Origin: Nitrososphaeraceae archaeon
GTDB lineage: Archaea > Thermoproteota > Nitrososphaeria > Nitrososphaerales > Nitrososphaeraceae
Direction: 5' to 3'
DNA: 6,496 nt
NCBI GenBank assembly: GCA_025937665.1
Contig: JAICQW010000099.1
Location: forward strand, 1 to 6,496
Positions within the stretch are counted from its first letter, which is position 1. Each line of letters opens with the position of its first letter. Shown here piece by piece: positions 1 to 6,254 of the stretch. The notes below the pieces were generated by a model, which saw only the letters and a program-made list of their open reading frames with translations, was not told the origin of the DNA and did no database searches. A program made the translations under genes and the position numbers.

Positions 1-219
1 CTCTCTATCGAAGGTGTACAGAGAGAGAAAATACGGGGTGGTAATGTCAAAGTACAGGTTCATGCTTCAAATGTACAAATCATTTCTCTAAATACTGATG
101 ATGATTATCGACTAAAAGGTATACCGAAATCAACTGATAAGAACACAAACACAAAAAAAGGAAAGGAAACAAAAAAATCAGTTGAAAAGAAGAAGGAATT
201 GATTAAGGAGGAATCATAA
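1..219 (+). CDS. rpl24: Large ribosomal subunit protein L24 (uL24), C-terminal part, 5' end outside window
   Basis: Frame 1 is open from the first base to a TAA at 217-219 and encodes 72 residues. The visible part contains the segment GVQREKIRGGNVKVQVHAS followed by NVQI, which matches the end of the KOW-containing archaeal L24 family (the family typically has a 'V.G...K..DG......HPSNV.I..L' pattern here). L24 binds 23S rRNA near the polypeptide exit site and helps start assembly of the large subunit. From about residue 42 of the visible part the chain becomes a lysine- and glutamate-rich tail of about 30 residues, longer than the usual archaeal C-terminus and likely disordered. It lies just upstream of the S4e gene, the order seen in archaeal spc-type operons. 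The N-terminus and start codon lie outside the window. Confidence 0.9.
   Translation, partial: LSIEGVQREKIRGGNVKVQVHASNVQIISLNTDDDYRLKGIPKSTDKNTNTKKGKETKKSVEKKKELIKEES
205..211 (+). promoter_or_regulatory. Shine-Dalgarno site for S4e gene
   Basis: AAGGAGG lies inside the last codons of the L24 gene, 10 bases before the ATG at 222. It is the strongest ribosome binding site in the window and supports that ATG as the start of S4e. It contrasts with the downstream genes that seem to be read from leaderless messages. Confidence 0.7.
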
Positions 220-221
220 TC

Positions 222-941
222 ATGGCAAAAAAAGGAGGAGATAAGAGATTAAAACGACAACTTGCACCACGCTTCTGGCAAGTAAATAGAAAATCTCCAA
301 GGTTTATTCTCAATACAATGCCTGGACCTCACACCAGAAAACTTTCCTATCCTATTGGCGTCGTCCTGCGCGATCTTTTACATGTTTGTTCAAGTATCCG
401 AGAAGTTAAAAGATCCTTAAATAAAGGTCTGATTACCGTTGATGGAAAAATGATACATCATCCAAACTTTCCAGTTGGTTTGATGGATACCGTAGAAATT
501 AAACCCTCAAATGAATTTTATCGATTTGTACCTTCGAATGGACATCCTCTATTACCTATAAAAATAAACGCAAATGAAAAAAACCTCAAGTTGGGAAAAA
601 TCAAATCCAAAGTTAGTTCGAAGAAAAAATCATATCAATATTGTCTTCATGATGGTAGAACATTCTTAAGCGAAGAAGCATATAATGTAAATGACACATG
701 TTTAGTTGAATTACCAAAATTTGGTATCAAAAACCACGTACAGTTAAAGGAAGGATGCAGTGTTATTGTGACTAGAGGAGAGAACGCCGGAAATATTGGA
801 AAGGTTGAAGGAATTAAGGATGGATCCTTTTCTCTTCCAAAGCGAGTGTTGGTCTCAATCGGTGAAAAAACCGTGGAATTGCCGATAGACATAGTCATGG
901 CAGTTGGCACTGACTCTTCATTAATTCAGGTAAGCAAATAA
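222..941 (+). CDS. rps4e: Small ribosomal subunit protein S4e (eS4)
   Basis: This 239-residue protein is of normal length for archaeal S4e, a ribosomal protein shared by archaea and eukaryotes and absent from bacteria. The N-terminal basic segment with LAPRFW and the PGPH motif (residues 34-37) is typical. An S4-like RNA-binding region spans about residues 42-103, the HDGR motif is at 143-146, and a KOW motif (GENAGNIGKVEGI) lies at about 186-198. It binds 16S rRNA in the small subunit. The ATG is preceded at 10 bases by AAGGAGG. The stop codon is one base away from the L5 start, which fits a single operon with coupled translation. Confidence 0.97.
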   Translation: MAKKGGDKRLKRQLAPRFWQVNRKSPRFILNTMPGPHTRKLSYPIGVVLRDLLHVCSSIREVKRSLNKGLITVDGKMIHHPNFPVGLMDTVEIKPSNEFYRFVPSNGHPLLPIKINANEKNLKLGKIKSKVSSKKKSYQYCLHDGRTFLSEEAYNVNDTCLVELPKFGIKNHVQLKEGCSVIVTRGENAGNIGKVEGIKDGSFSLPKRVLVSIGEKTVELPIDIVMAVGTDSSLIQVSK

Positions 942-942
942 A

Positions 943-1452
943 ATGAGTACAGTAAATAATATGAAACAAATCAGCTTGGAAAAAGTTGTAATTAATATTG
1001 GAGTAGGAAAATCAGGTGAACCTCTAGAAAGAGCCAAAAATGCACTGGAGGAATTGACATCGAGAAAACCCACTCAATGTGGTGCAAAAAATAACGTCAG
1101 AGATTTTGGTATTCACAAAGGTGAACCAATTGGAGCCAAAGTTACACTAAGAAATACAGAGGCAATGGAATTTGCCAAGAGAATAATACAAGCAAAGAAT
1201 AACCAATTGAAAGAATCGTCTTTTGATAACTATGGAAATATTTCTTTAGGGGTAAGAGAGCATATTGATATTCCGGGAGCAAAATACAATCCAGATATTG
1301 GAATTTTTGGAATGAACATATGCATATCGTTATCAAGACCGGGTTATAGAATAATCAAGAAAAGTAATCCCAGAAAGATGGGAAAGAAGCACAGAATTTC
1401 AAAGGATGAGGCAGTAGAATTTTTCAAAAGTATGGGAGTTGAGATGATCTAG
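943..1452 (+). CDS. rpl5: Large ribosomal subunit protein L5 (uL5)
   Basis: This 169-residue protein matches archaeal L5 throughout. Recognisable parts are EKVVINIGVG (13-22), KPTQCGAKN (42-50), the GVREHIDIPG segment (103-112) and the GIFGMNI stretch (120-126), followed by a basic region ending NPRKMGKKHRI. L5 binds 5S rRNA and helps form the central protuberance of the 50S subunit. The chosen ATG is one base after the S4e stop. A second in-frame ATG at 961 (residue 7) is possible, because conserved sequence only begins around residue 9. The TAG stop shares its last base with the GTG start of S14. Confidence 0.97.
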   Translation: MSTVNNMKQISLEKVVINIGVGKSGEPLERAKNALEELTSRKPTQCGAKNNVRDFGIHKGEPIGAKVTLRNTEAMEFAKRIIQAKNNQLKESSFDNYGNISLGVREHIDIPGAKYNPDIGIFGMNICISLSRPGYRIIKKSNPRKMGKKHRISKDEAVEFFKSMGVEMI

Positions 1453-1631
1453 TGCCAAAGCCAAGAGAATACGATATTACGGGTAGAAAACAGCGTGTAC
1501 ATGGAAAGGGCACTCGATGGTGCAAGAGATGCGGATGCTATTCTGGTCTTATTCAAGCTTACAATATTATGCTATGCCGACAATGCTTTAGAGAAGTAGC
1601 AATAAAATTAGGCTTCAAGAAATATGAGTAA
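1452..1631 (+). CDS. rps14: Small ribosomal subunit protein S14 (uS14), zinc-binding type
   Basis: This short gene starts with GTG at 1452, sharing one base with the L5 stop (TAGTG), and ends with TAA at 1629-1631. The 59-residue product contains four cysteines in the pattern C24-x2-C27 ... C42-x2-C45, the zinc-ribbon signature of the C+ form of S14, within TRWCKRCGCYSGLIQ and LCRQCFRE. The end IKLGFKKYE is typical of archaeal S14. The protein sits in the head of the small subunit on 16S rRNA. Length and gene position between L5 and S8 match the conserved order. No ATG is available in frame, so the GTG start is well supported. Confidence 0.95.
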   Translation: MPKPREYDITGRKQRVHGKGTRWCKRCGCYSGLIQAYNIMLCRQCFREVAIKLGFKKYE

Positions 1632-1639
1632 AAGAATGG

Positions 1640-2041
1640 GTGAATGAGTTGCCAGCGTTAAATATTTTATCAAATCTTTTTGCCACTTTATATAACAATG
1701 AAGTGAGAAGGAAAAAAGAATGCATTGTAAGTCCATCTTCAAGATTTTCTAGCGAAGTACTACGGGTGATGCAAAAGCATAGGTATATTGGAGAATTCGA
1801 GCAGATTGATGATTCCAGGGCGGGTAAATTTAAGATTCAGCTTTTAGCCAAAATAAACAAGTGTGGAATAATTACTCCCAAATTCAGTGTCAGAAAAAAT
1901 CAATACCTAAATTGGGAAAGGCAATTCTTACCGGCATACAATATGGGGATTTTGATAGTATCAACTAGCAAGGGGATAATGACGCATCATGAAGCTCAAG
2001 AAATGGGAGTAGGAGGAGTGTTGGTCGGATATGTCTACTAG
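1640..2041 (+). CDS. rps8: Small ribosomal subunit protein S8 (uS8)
   Basis: This 133-residue protein is close to the usual archaeal S8 length of about 130. It contains KKECIVSPSSR (25-35), LRVMQKHRYIGEFE (41-54), DDSRAGKFK (57-65) and the C-terminal signature GILIVSTSKGIMTHHEA (103-119) followed by the final VGGVLVGYVY. S8 is a primary 16S rRNA binder of the central domain and is often an operon regulator. The start is GTG at 1640. An in-frame TGA at 1625-1627 closes the frame upstream, so the only other option is a TTG at 1649. The gene begins 8 bases after S14 ends, and its last 11 bases overlap the start of L6. Confidence 0.96.
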   Translation: MNELPALNILSNLFATLYNNEVRRKKECIVSPSSRFSSEVLRVMQKHRYIGEFEQIDDSRAGKFKIQLLAKINKCGIITPKFSVRKNQYLNWERQFLPAYNMGILIVSTSKGIMTHHEAQEMGVGGVLVGYVY

Positions 2042-2567
2042 AGAACACGTTTCAACATTAGAAATACCAGAAGGGATTTCAGTATCGCTAGAAGAGAGAA
2101 CCATATCAGTTAAAGGAAAATTAGGCACAATAAAAAAGGATTTTACAAAACTTCCTGCTTTTCTAACAATTGAAAATAACATTGTAAAGATTGAACCTTA
2201 CGGAACCAGAAGAAAGGATTTTGCTATTTCAAAAACTGCACAAAGTATCATAAATAACATGATAAAAGGTGTTCAAAACGGCTACAAATACAGAATGAAA
2301 ATAGTATTCGCACATTTTCCAATAACGGTCAAGATAAAAGATGGAAAAGTGCATGTTGAAAACTTTTTTGGTGAGAGAAAAGCTAGAATATCAAATATTG
2401 TCGGGGATTCTACAAAAGTAGCTATCGAAGGTGACGATATTGTTATCACTGGGCCCCATCTCGAACATGTTTCTCAAACAGCAGCCAACATAGAGTTATC
2501 AACCAGAGTAAAGAACAAAGATCAAAGAGTATTTCTGGATGGAGTGTATGTTTACTCCAGAGAATAG
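2031..2567 (+). CDS. rpl6: Large ribosomal subunit protein L6 (uL6)
   Basis: This 178-residue protein matches archaeal L6. It has the two-fold repeated alpha/beta L6 layout, with KGKLGTIKKDF (28-38), KGVQNGYKYRMKIVFAHFP (79-97), VENFFGERKAR (109-119), and the C-terminal HVSQTAANIE (146-155) and RVFLDGVYVY (166-175) motifs. L6 binds 23S rRNA near the sarcin-ricin loop and the factor-binding site. Its ATG lies inside the S8 gene. AGGAGG at 2011-2016 is a possible but rather distant (14-base) ribosome binding site, so coupling to S8 translation is likely. It is the last ribosomal gene of the cluster in this window. Confidence 0.96.
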   Translation: MSTREHVSTLEIPEGISVSLEERTISVKGKLGTIKKDFTKLPAFLTIENNIVKIEPYGTRRKDFAISKTAQSIINNMIKGVQNGYKYRMKIVFAHFPITVKIKDGKVHVENFFGERKARISNIVGDSTKVAIEGDDIVITGPHLEHVSQTAANIELSTRVKNKDQRVFLDGVYVYSRE

Positions 2568-2600
2568 GCTATAAAATCGTTATTAGTTATTGGGATGACT

Positions 2601-2608
2601 TTTATATA
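2601..2608 (+). promoter_or_regulatory. Archaeal TATA box for the nucleotidyltransferase-oxidoreductase-thiolase unit
   Basis: TTTATATA, a near-consensus archaeal TATA element, stands in the 55-base gap after L6. Its centre is about 27 bases upstream of the GTG at 2632, the spacing expected if transcription begins at that codon (leaderless mRNA). It separates the downstream unit from the ribosomal operon, although read-through cannot be excluded. A weaker TATAAAAT at 2570-2577 is also present. Confidence 0.6.
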
Positions 2609-2631
2609 GAATATTTGCGCAAGTGAGTCAA

Positions 2632-3324
2632 GTGAAAACAGTTATACTTGCAGGAGGATTGGGAAAAAGACTGAGACCCTTAACCTCAGATAGACCAAAA
2701 CCCATGATCCAGATCAATAACACTCCAATAATAGAGTTGCAAGTAAATTGGTTAAAAAAATGTGGAATTACAGACATCATAGTTTTAGTAGGACACCTTA
2801 AAGAAAAAATAAAACATCATCTTGCCGACGGCAAAAAATTTGGAGTTAACATTAGTTATATTGAGGAGAACGTTCCACTTGGAACTGGTGGAGCTTTGAA
2901 GAATGCAAGAGATCATATTATTCGGAATGGAGATACAGATTCTGGGTTTTTTGTAATAAACGGAGATATATTGACTAATTTGGATCCTTTCACGATATCT
3001 GACAAGGGATCAATGACACTTGCATTAGTTCCCCTAAAAAGTACGTTTGGAATTGTAGAAACTAATGGAGATCTTGTATCAAAGTTTATAGAAAAACCAT
3101 TCATCAAAGATACGTGGATTAACGCAGGTGTGTATTATTTTTCAAATGAGATTTTTGATTACTTACCGGATAATGGGAATCTTGAAACGGTTACTTTGCC
3201 AATGTTGGTGGAGAAACAAAAATTAAAAGCAAAAAGATTTTCAAATAATTATTGGCGATCAATTGACTCACACAAAGATGTAGAGGAAGCGTCAAAAGAA
3301 GTACAAGAAGTATTTAAAAAATGA
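2632..3324 (+). CDS. Sugar-phosphate nucleotidyltransferase (NDP-sugar pyrophosphorylase family)
   Basis: The product has the N-terminal nucleotide-binding signature AGGLGKRLRPLT followed by PKP (residues 7-24). It also has PLGTGGAL (82-89), the metal-binding NGD (110-112), EKP (154-156), INAGVY (163-168) and YWRSID (207-212) with a second likely metal-binding Asp. These place it in the family that joins a sugar 1-phosphate to an NTP (mannose-1-P guanylyl- or glucose-1-P thymidylyl/uridylyltransferase type). At 230 residues it has only the catalytic domain and no left-handed beta-helix tail, so the exact sugar is not decidable. I chose the GTG at 2632 because it gives the usual family start MKTVILAGG and sits at leaderless distance from the TATA box. 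A GTG at 2623 would add three residues. The gene overlaps the next one by 4 bases (ATGA). Confidence 0.9.
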   Translation: MKTVILAGGLGKRLRPLTSDRPKPMIQINNTPIIELQVNWLKKCGITDIIVLVGHLKEKIKHHLADGKKFGVNISYIEENVPLGTGGALKNARDHIIRNGDTDSGFFVINGDILTNLDPFTISDKGSMTLALVPLKSTFGIVETNGDLVSKFIEKPFIKDTWINAGVYYFSNEIFDYLPDNGNLETVTLPMLVEKQKLKAKRFSNNYWRSIDSHKDVEEASKEVQEVFKK

Positions 3325-4322
3325 CTGATAAGATCGGTCAAATTGGTATTAATCCTAGCAGTTTATTTAGCACTCAAGATATTTTAGAATTCGCCAAACT
3401 ACTAGATAATAAACCACAAGTAGATTCAATATGGATACCAGAATCATGGGGTCGCGAAGCTTTTGTGATGCTTGGTGCAATTGCTGCACTTACGAGGAGG
3501 ATCAAACTAGGTACATCCATTGTAAGTATGTTTTCTAGATCTCCTGCCACAACTGCAATGGCAGCTTCAACTCTTGACATTATTTCAAAGAATCGTACTG
3601 TAATTGGTATCGGAGCTAGTACTCCTATACTTGCCGAGAACTGGCATAGTACCAAATTTGAATTTCCTTTAAAGCGCATGAAAGAATATGTGACCTGTTT
3701 TAAAATAATCTCTAGCGGAGAAACAATTAACTTTGATGGGGATTTTTTCAAACTGAAAAATATGAAAATTATGCATCCATCTACTAGAAAGAAAATTCCT
3801 GTTTTTCTAGGTGCCGTGAACTCTGGAATGATAAAGTTGGCAACAGACATTGCGGATGGAATCATTTTGTATCTTCGTCCGTTTGATGAGCTTAAGGAAA
3901 CGGTGAAACACATAAGGTCCGTTACTCCAGAAGAATCCAAAAACTTTGAAATCTCTTCAGTTTTCATCACTGCCATTTCAAACAGATATCCAGAACTTGC
4001 ACGGAGAAGAGCTGCAAAAACACTTGCGTTCTATGTCGCCGTTGGAAAATACTATAACGAGTTCTTGTCATCTCATGGCTTCAAAAATGAGGTTGAACAA
4101 ATATCGAACGATTATCTAATAAACGGTATTGATAATATCAGTGAATTTGTAACAGACTATATGCTTGATTCGCTAACGATATGTGGAACTGTTGAGGATT
4201 GCATCAGATCTCTCAAGCGTTTTGCCTCATGTGGAATCTCACTTCCAATATTACAGATAAATCCGGTTAAGGATAATTCGGAATCAATAAACGACTCTCT
4301 TCTTTTGGTACAAAATGTCTAG
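3321..4322 (+). CDS. Luciferase-like (LLM class) F420-dependent oxidoreductase
   Basis: This 333-residue protein has the expected length for the bacterial-luciferase-like TIM-barrel family that includes F420-dependent methylenetetrahydromethanopterin reductase and F420-dependent dehydrogenases. Visible marks are DSIWIPES (35-42) and IKLGTSIVSMFSRSPATTA (61-79) running into the family 'aaatLd' segment. Further marks are VIGIGAS (94-100), KIPVFLGAVNSGMIKLATD (158-176) followed by IADGI, and a C-terminal ICGTVEDCIRSLKRF (287-301). The family transfers hydride between reduced F420 or flavin and a substrate; the substrate here is unknown. Ammonia-oxidising archaea make F420 (established), so F420 is the more likely cofactor (inference). 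The overlaps of 4 bases upstream and 8 bases downstream tie it to the nucleotidyltransferase and thiolase genes. Confidence 0.85.
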   Translation: MTDKIGQIGINPSSLFSTQDILEFAKLLDNKPQVDSIWIPESWGREAFVMLGAIAALTRRIKLGTSIVSMFSRSPATTAMAASTLDIISKNRTVIGIGASTPILAENWHSTKFEFPLKRMKEYVTCFKIISSGETINFDGDFFKLKNMKIMHPSTRKKIPVFLGAVNSGMIKLATDIADGIILYLRPFDELKETVKHIRSVTPEESKNFEISSVFITAISNRYPELARRRAAKTLAFYVAVGKYYNEFLSSHGFKNEVEQISNDYLINGIDNISEFVTDYMLDSLTICGTVEDCIRSLKRFASCGISLPILQINPVKDNSESINDSLLLVQNV

Positions 4323-5418
4323 AGTTGGAATAGTCGATCAATCGACCTCAAAATTTACTAAAGAGACACTTCTTTCGGTAGAGGAACTGGCATGCGAACC
4401 GTGCAAAGAAATTCTGGAAAGATATAAAAACACGGATTTAAAGATTGATTCAGTTTTCTTATCGACGACAGCTGACGTTCAGTATGGCTCTACTATTGTT
4501 TCTGAATATTTGGGCCTAAAACCAAGAATCTCTCAGAGATTAGACAACCTCTGTAATTCTGGCTCAAATGCTATCGTTTCGGCATACTCCATGATAAAAT
4601 CGGGGTTGTGTAAAAATGCCCTGGTTGTAGGCGCAGACATTAAGCAAACCAAAGGATCACAGCTAGTATGGGATATATCGAGAGGATCCTTTACGCTACC
4701 TGTTTATTGGGCTGCTCTCTTTGCCAAGGCTCACATGCGCAAGTATGGTACAACAGAAGAACAGATGGCGTCAGTTGCGGTAAAAAATAGAAAAAGCGCT
4801 TACCTAAATCGTAATGCCCTTTTTAGAAAAAAGATATCTGTCAAGGATGTTATGGATTCAAAAAAATTAGTCGAACCGTTGAAGTTACTAGATTGCTCCT
4901 ACGTGTGTAATGGGGCTTCAGCAATTTTACTCTCCAACGAAGCAGATTCCAAAATGTATACAGATTTTCCTGTGTGGATCAAAGGAATTGGAAGTTCTGT
5001 GGAAGCAGCGAGTTTCAGTAACGTGAGCTCTGACCTTTCATGCATTCACTCAACTAAAAGTGCGTCTGACATGGCGTACTCAATGACAAATATTAAACCA
5101 AAGCAAATAGACGTAGCTGAGGTTCATGATGCATTTACTATTATGGAAGTTATGGCGTACGAAGATTTAGGTTTTTGTAAGAAAGGAGATGGAGGAAAAT
5201 TCGTATCCCAGAACGATATATCAATCAATCCTCGAGGAGGACTATTAGGAACAGGCCATCCACTTGGAGCAACGGGTGTTGCCCAGGCAGTTGAAATCAG
5301 CGAACAGCTCAAGGGTTTGGCGGATAATAGACAAATCAAGGATTGCAAAATAGGGTTAGTGCACAATATGTCGGCAGCAGGTTCGTCTTCACTCGTCCTA
5401 ATAATTTCAAAGGACTAA
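4315..5418 (+). CDS. Thiolase-family acyltransferase (SCP2/SCP-x type, archaeal acetyl-CoA acetyltransferase-like)
   Basis: This 367-residue protein has the thiolase active-site set. The nucleophilic cysteine is C80 in DNLCNSGSNA, with EVHDAF (H271) and GGLLGTGHPLGATG (H315). The C-terminal segment reads VHNMSAAGSSS (349-359), where SCP-x thiolases carry an HN-x-G-x-GG-like motif and classical thiolases carry CGG; the glycine pair is replaced by serines. The family joins or splits 3-ketoacyl-CoA. In archaea, members paired with DUF35 supply acetoacetyl-CoA to HMG-CoA synthase in the mevalonate pathway. In Thaumarchaeota a thiolase also ends the 3-hydroxypropionate/4-hydroxybutyrate cycle. Which role applies cannot be told here. 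The 8-base overlap with the oxidoreductase gene and the DUF35 gene 93 bases downstream support a joint acyl-CoA role. Confidence 0.88.
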   Translation: MSRVGIVDQSTSKFTKETLLSVEELACEPCKEILERYKNTDLKIDSVFLSTTADVQYGSTIVSEYLGLKPRISQRLDNLCNSGSNAIVSAYSMIKSGLCKNALVVGADIKQTKGSQLVWDISRGSFTLPVYWAALFAKAHMRKYGTTEEQMASVAVKNRKSAYLNRNALFRKKISVKDVMDSKKLVEPLKLLDCSYVCNGASAILLSNEADSKMYTDFPVWIKGIGSSVEAASFSNVSSDLSCIHSTKSASDMAYSMTNIKPKQIDVAEVHDAFTIMEVMAYEDLGFCKKGDGGKFVSQNDISINPRGGLLGTGHPLGATGVAQAVEISEQLKGLADNRQIKDCKIGLVHNMSAAGSSSLVLIISKD

Positions 5419-5464
5419 ACATCATTACAATATATCCATCAAGGCCGAATTTAAATCCCATAAT

Positions 5465-5478
5465 ATCAATCGATTGAT
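5465..5478 (+). promoter_or_regulatory. Perfect 14-bp palindrome upstream of the DUF35 TATA box (candidate operator)
   Basis: ATCAATCGATTGAT reads the same on both strands and ends three bases before the TATA-like TTTAATTA at 5482-5489. It covers the place where transcription factor B would contact DNA upstream of the TATA box. Such placement is typical of operators for dimeric helix-turn-helix regulators in archaea. The sequence is seen directly; the operator role is inference. Confidence 0.45.
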
Positions 5479-5481
5479 CGC

Positions 5482-5489
5482 TTTAATTA
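5482..5489 (+). promoter_or_regulatory. TATA box for DUF35 gene
   Basis: TTTAATTA is centred about 26-27 bases upstream of the GTG at 5512, which predicts transcription starting at or next to the start codon. The same octamer occurs at 5859-5866 before the next gene. An alternative AT-rich site, ATTTAAAT at 5449-5456, would place the transcription start near 5480. Confidence 0.5.
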
Positions 5490-5511
5490 TCCGAAGAATC
5501 CACAAAATGTT

Positions 5512-5844
5512 GTGAAAGAATTCCTTGATTTGCTTAGGAAGGGAAAATTCAGAATTCCAATTTGCCTAAAATGTGATTTGAAAATATGGCCTCCTGCCAA
5601 CGTTTGTAGCAATTGTTATTCAAGAGAAATTAGGATGTCTAAAGTGGAGTCAAGAGGTCGATTAATTGAACACTCATTCTCACATATTGACAGTAGAAAG
5701 AAATTAGGACTAGTCGAAATCTCAGGAATCAGAATACTAGGCATCTTGAGTGCAGGAAATCTGAATCCAGGAAATGTTGTAAAATTGGCCAAATGTGGAC
5801 TCGATAAAGATAATTCACCATACTATGAATTCTCTGCTGTTTAG
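5512..5844 (+). CDS. DUF35 zinc-ribbon/OB-fold protein (thiolase partner, acyl-CoA binding)
   Basis: The 110-residue product has a rubredoxin-like zinc ribbon with C18-x2-C21 and C32-x2-C35 flanking the WPPANVC segment typical of DUF35. An OB-fold region follows from about residue 46 to the end (GRLIEHSFSH, LGLVEISGIRILGIL, LNPGNVVKL). In archaea DUF35 proteins hold thiolase and HMG-CoA synthase together and bind CoA in a shared channel (established for the methanogen complex). The neighbouring thiolase is therefore the likely partner, by inference. The only plausible start is GTG: the frame is open back to a TAA at 5461 but has no ATG, GTG or TTG further upstream. At 110 residues it is slightly short for the family, with an abrupt OB end. 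There is no Shine-Dalgarno site, which fits a leaderless message. Confidence 0.88.
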   Translation: MKEFLDLLRKGKFRIPICLKCDLKIWPPANVCSNCYSREIRMSKVESRGRLIEHSFSHIDSRKKLGLVEISGIRILGILSAGNLNPGNVVKLAKCGLDKDNSPYYEFSAV

Positions 5845-5858
5845 ATCTTACTGAAGGT

Positions 5859-5866
5859 TTTAATTA
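5859..5866 (+). promoter_or_regulatory. TATA box for the 119-residue hypothetical gene
   Basis: TTTAATTA starts 36 bases before the ATG at 5895, which predicts a start of transcription near 5889 and a leader of about six bases. It directly follows the DUF35 stop by 14 bases, so DUF35 read-through could also feed this gene. Confidence 0.45.
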
Positions 5867-5878
5867 ATCAATAATCAA
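5865..5878 (+). repeat. Tandem 7-bp direct repeat in promoter region
   Basis: TAATCAA occurs twice in a row, with its first copy overlapping the end of the TATA-like box. Each copy contributes an ATCAAT (5867-5872 and 5874-5879), the same hexamer that forms the left arm of the palindrome before the DUF35 gene. It may be a regulator site or simply AT-rich promoter sequence. Confidence 0.35.
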
Positions 5879-5894
5879 TAGTAGACATATCGAG

Positions 5895-6254
5895 ATGTCG
5901 TACGACAGATTTGTTGATGATAGGCTACTTACTAGCAGAGATGTGTTAAACAGGAAACAGGTCAAAATTAAACTACTGGATTACGACGAATCTGCTAGGG
6001 ATTTCTCTCAAAGATTCGGCACCAGGATACTAGTTAGAAAGGTTCTACTAACGATAAAAAAAACAGATACGGAGGAAATCGAAGAAAAGGAATTAGATGT
6101 CGAAGAACTTGAGAAAAGAATTAGAAAAGAACGACTTTGGTCTTCCTCAAACAGATGGATTGCGAAAAGTGAAATAAAAAATGGCTACATTGTTGCCTCC
6201 AGACATCTAGACTTACTTTCCAATGCAATTGCATTAGACATAATCACATTCTGA
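5895..6254 (+). CDS. Hypothetical protein, 119 residues, not recognised
   Basis: I do not recognise this protein. It is highly charged and soluble-looking, with no signal peptide, membrane segment or cysteine. The N-terminal part (about 1-55) mixes basic and acidic residues, with RILVRKVLLTIKK suggesting a beta-strand pair. Residues about 57-80 are a Glu/Lys-rich stretch likely to form a helix or short coiled coil. The C-terminus contains WSSSNRWIAKSEIKNGYIVA and a hydrophobic end. The ATG lies about 30 bases downstream of a TATA-like box, and codon use resembles the neighbours, so it is likely a real gene. It follows DUF35 by 50 bases in the same direction. No function is assigned. Confidence 0.75.
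   Translation: MSYDRFVDDRLLTSRDVLNRKQVKIKLLDYDESARDFSQRFGTRILVRKVLLTIKKTDTEEIEEKELDVEELEKRIRKERLWSSSNRWIAKSEIKNGYIVASRHLDLLSNAIALDIITF

Noticed and set aside
2570..2577. TATAAAAT as the main promoter of the nucleotidyltransferase unit
   Set aside because: It would start transcription near 2600, inside the better TATA box, and leave a leader with no ribosome binding site. The TTTATATA at 2601 fits the start codon better.
3374..3976. A 200-codon open frame on the - strand inside the oxidoreductase gene
   Set aside because: It lies wholly opposite a clear family member with conserved motifs, shows no recognisable protein features, and has no promoter or spacing to support it.
4333..4346. Inverted repeat GTCGAT-CA-ATCGAC near the thiolase start, sharing ATCAATCGA with the palindrome at 5465
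   Set aside because: It lies within coding sequence with no promoter at hand, and a nine-base match in AT-rich sequence is not strong enough to call a paired site.
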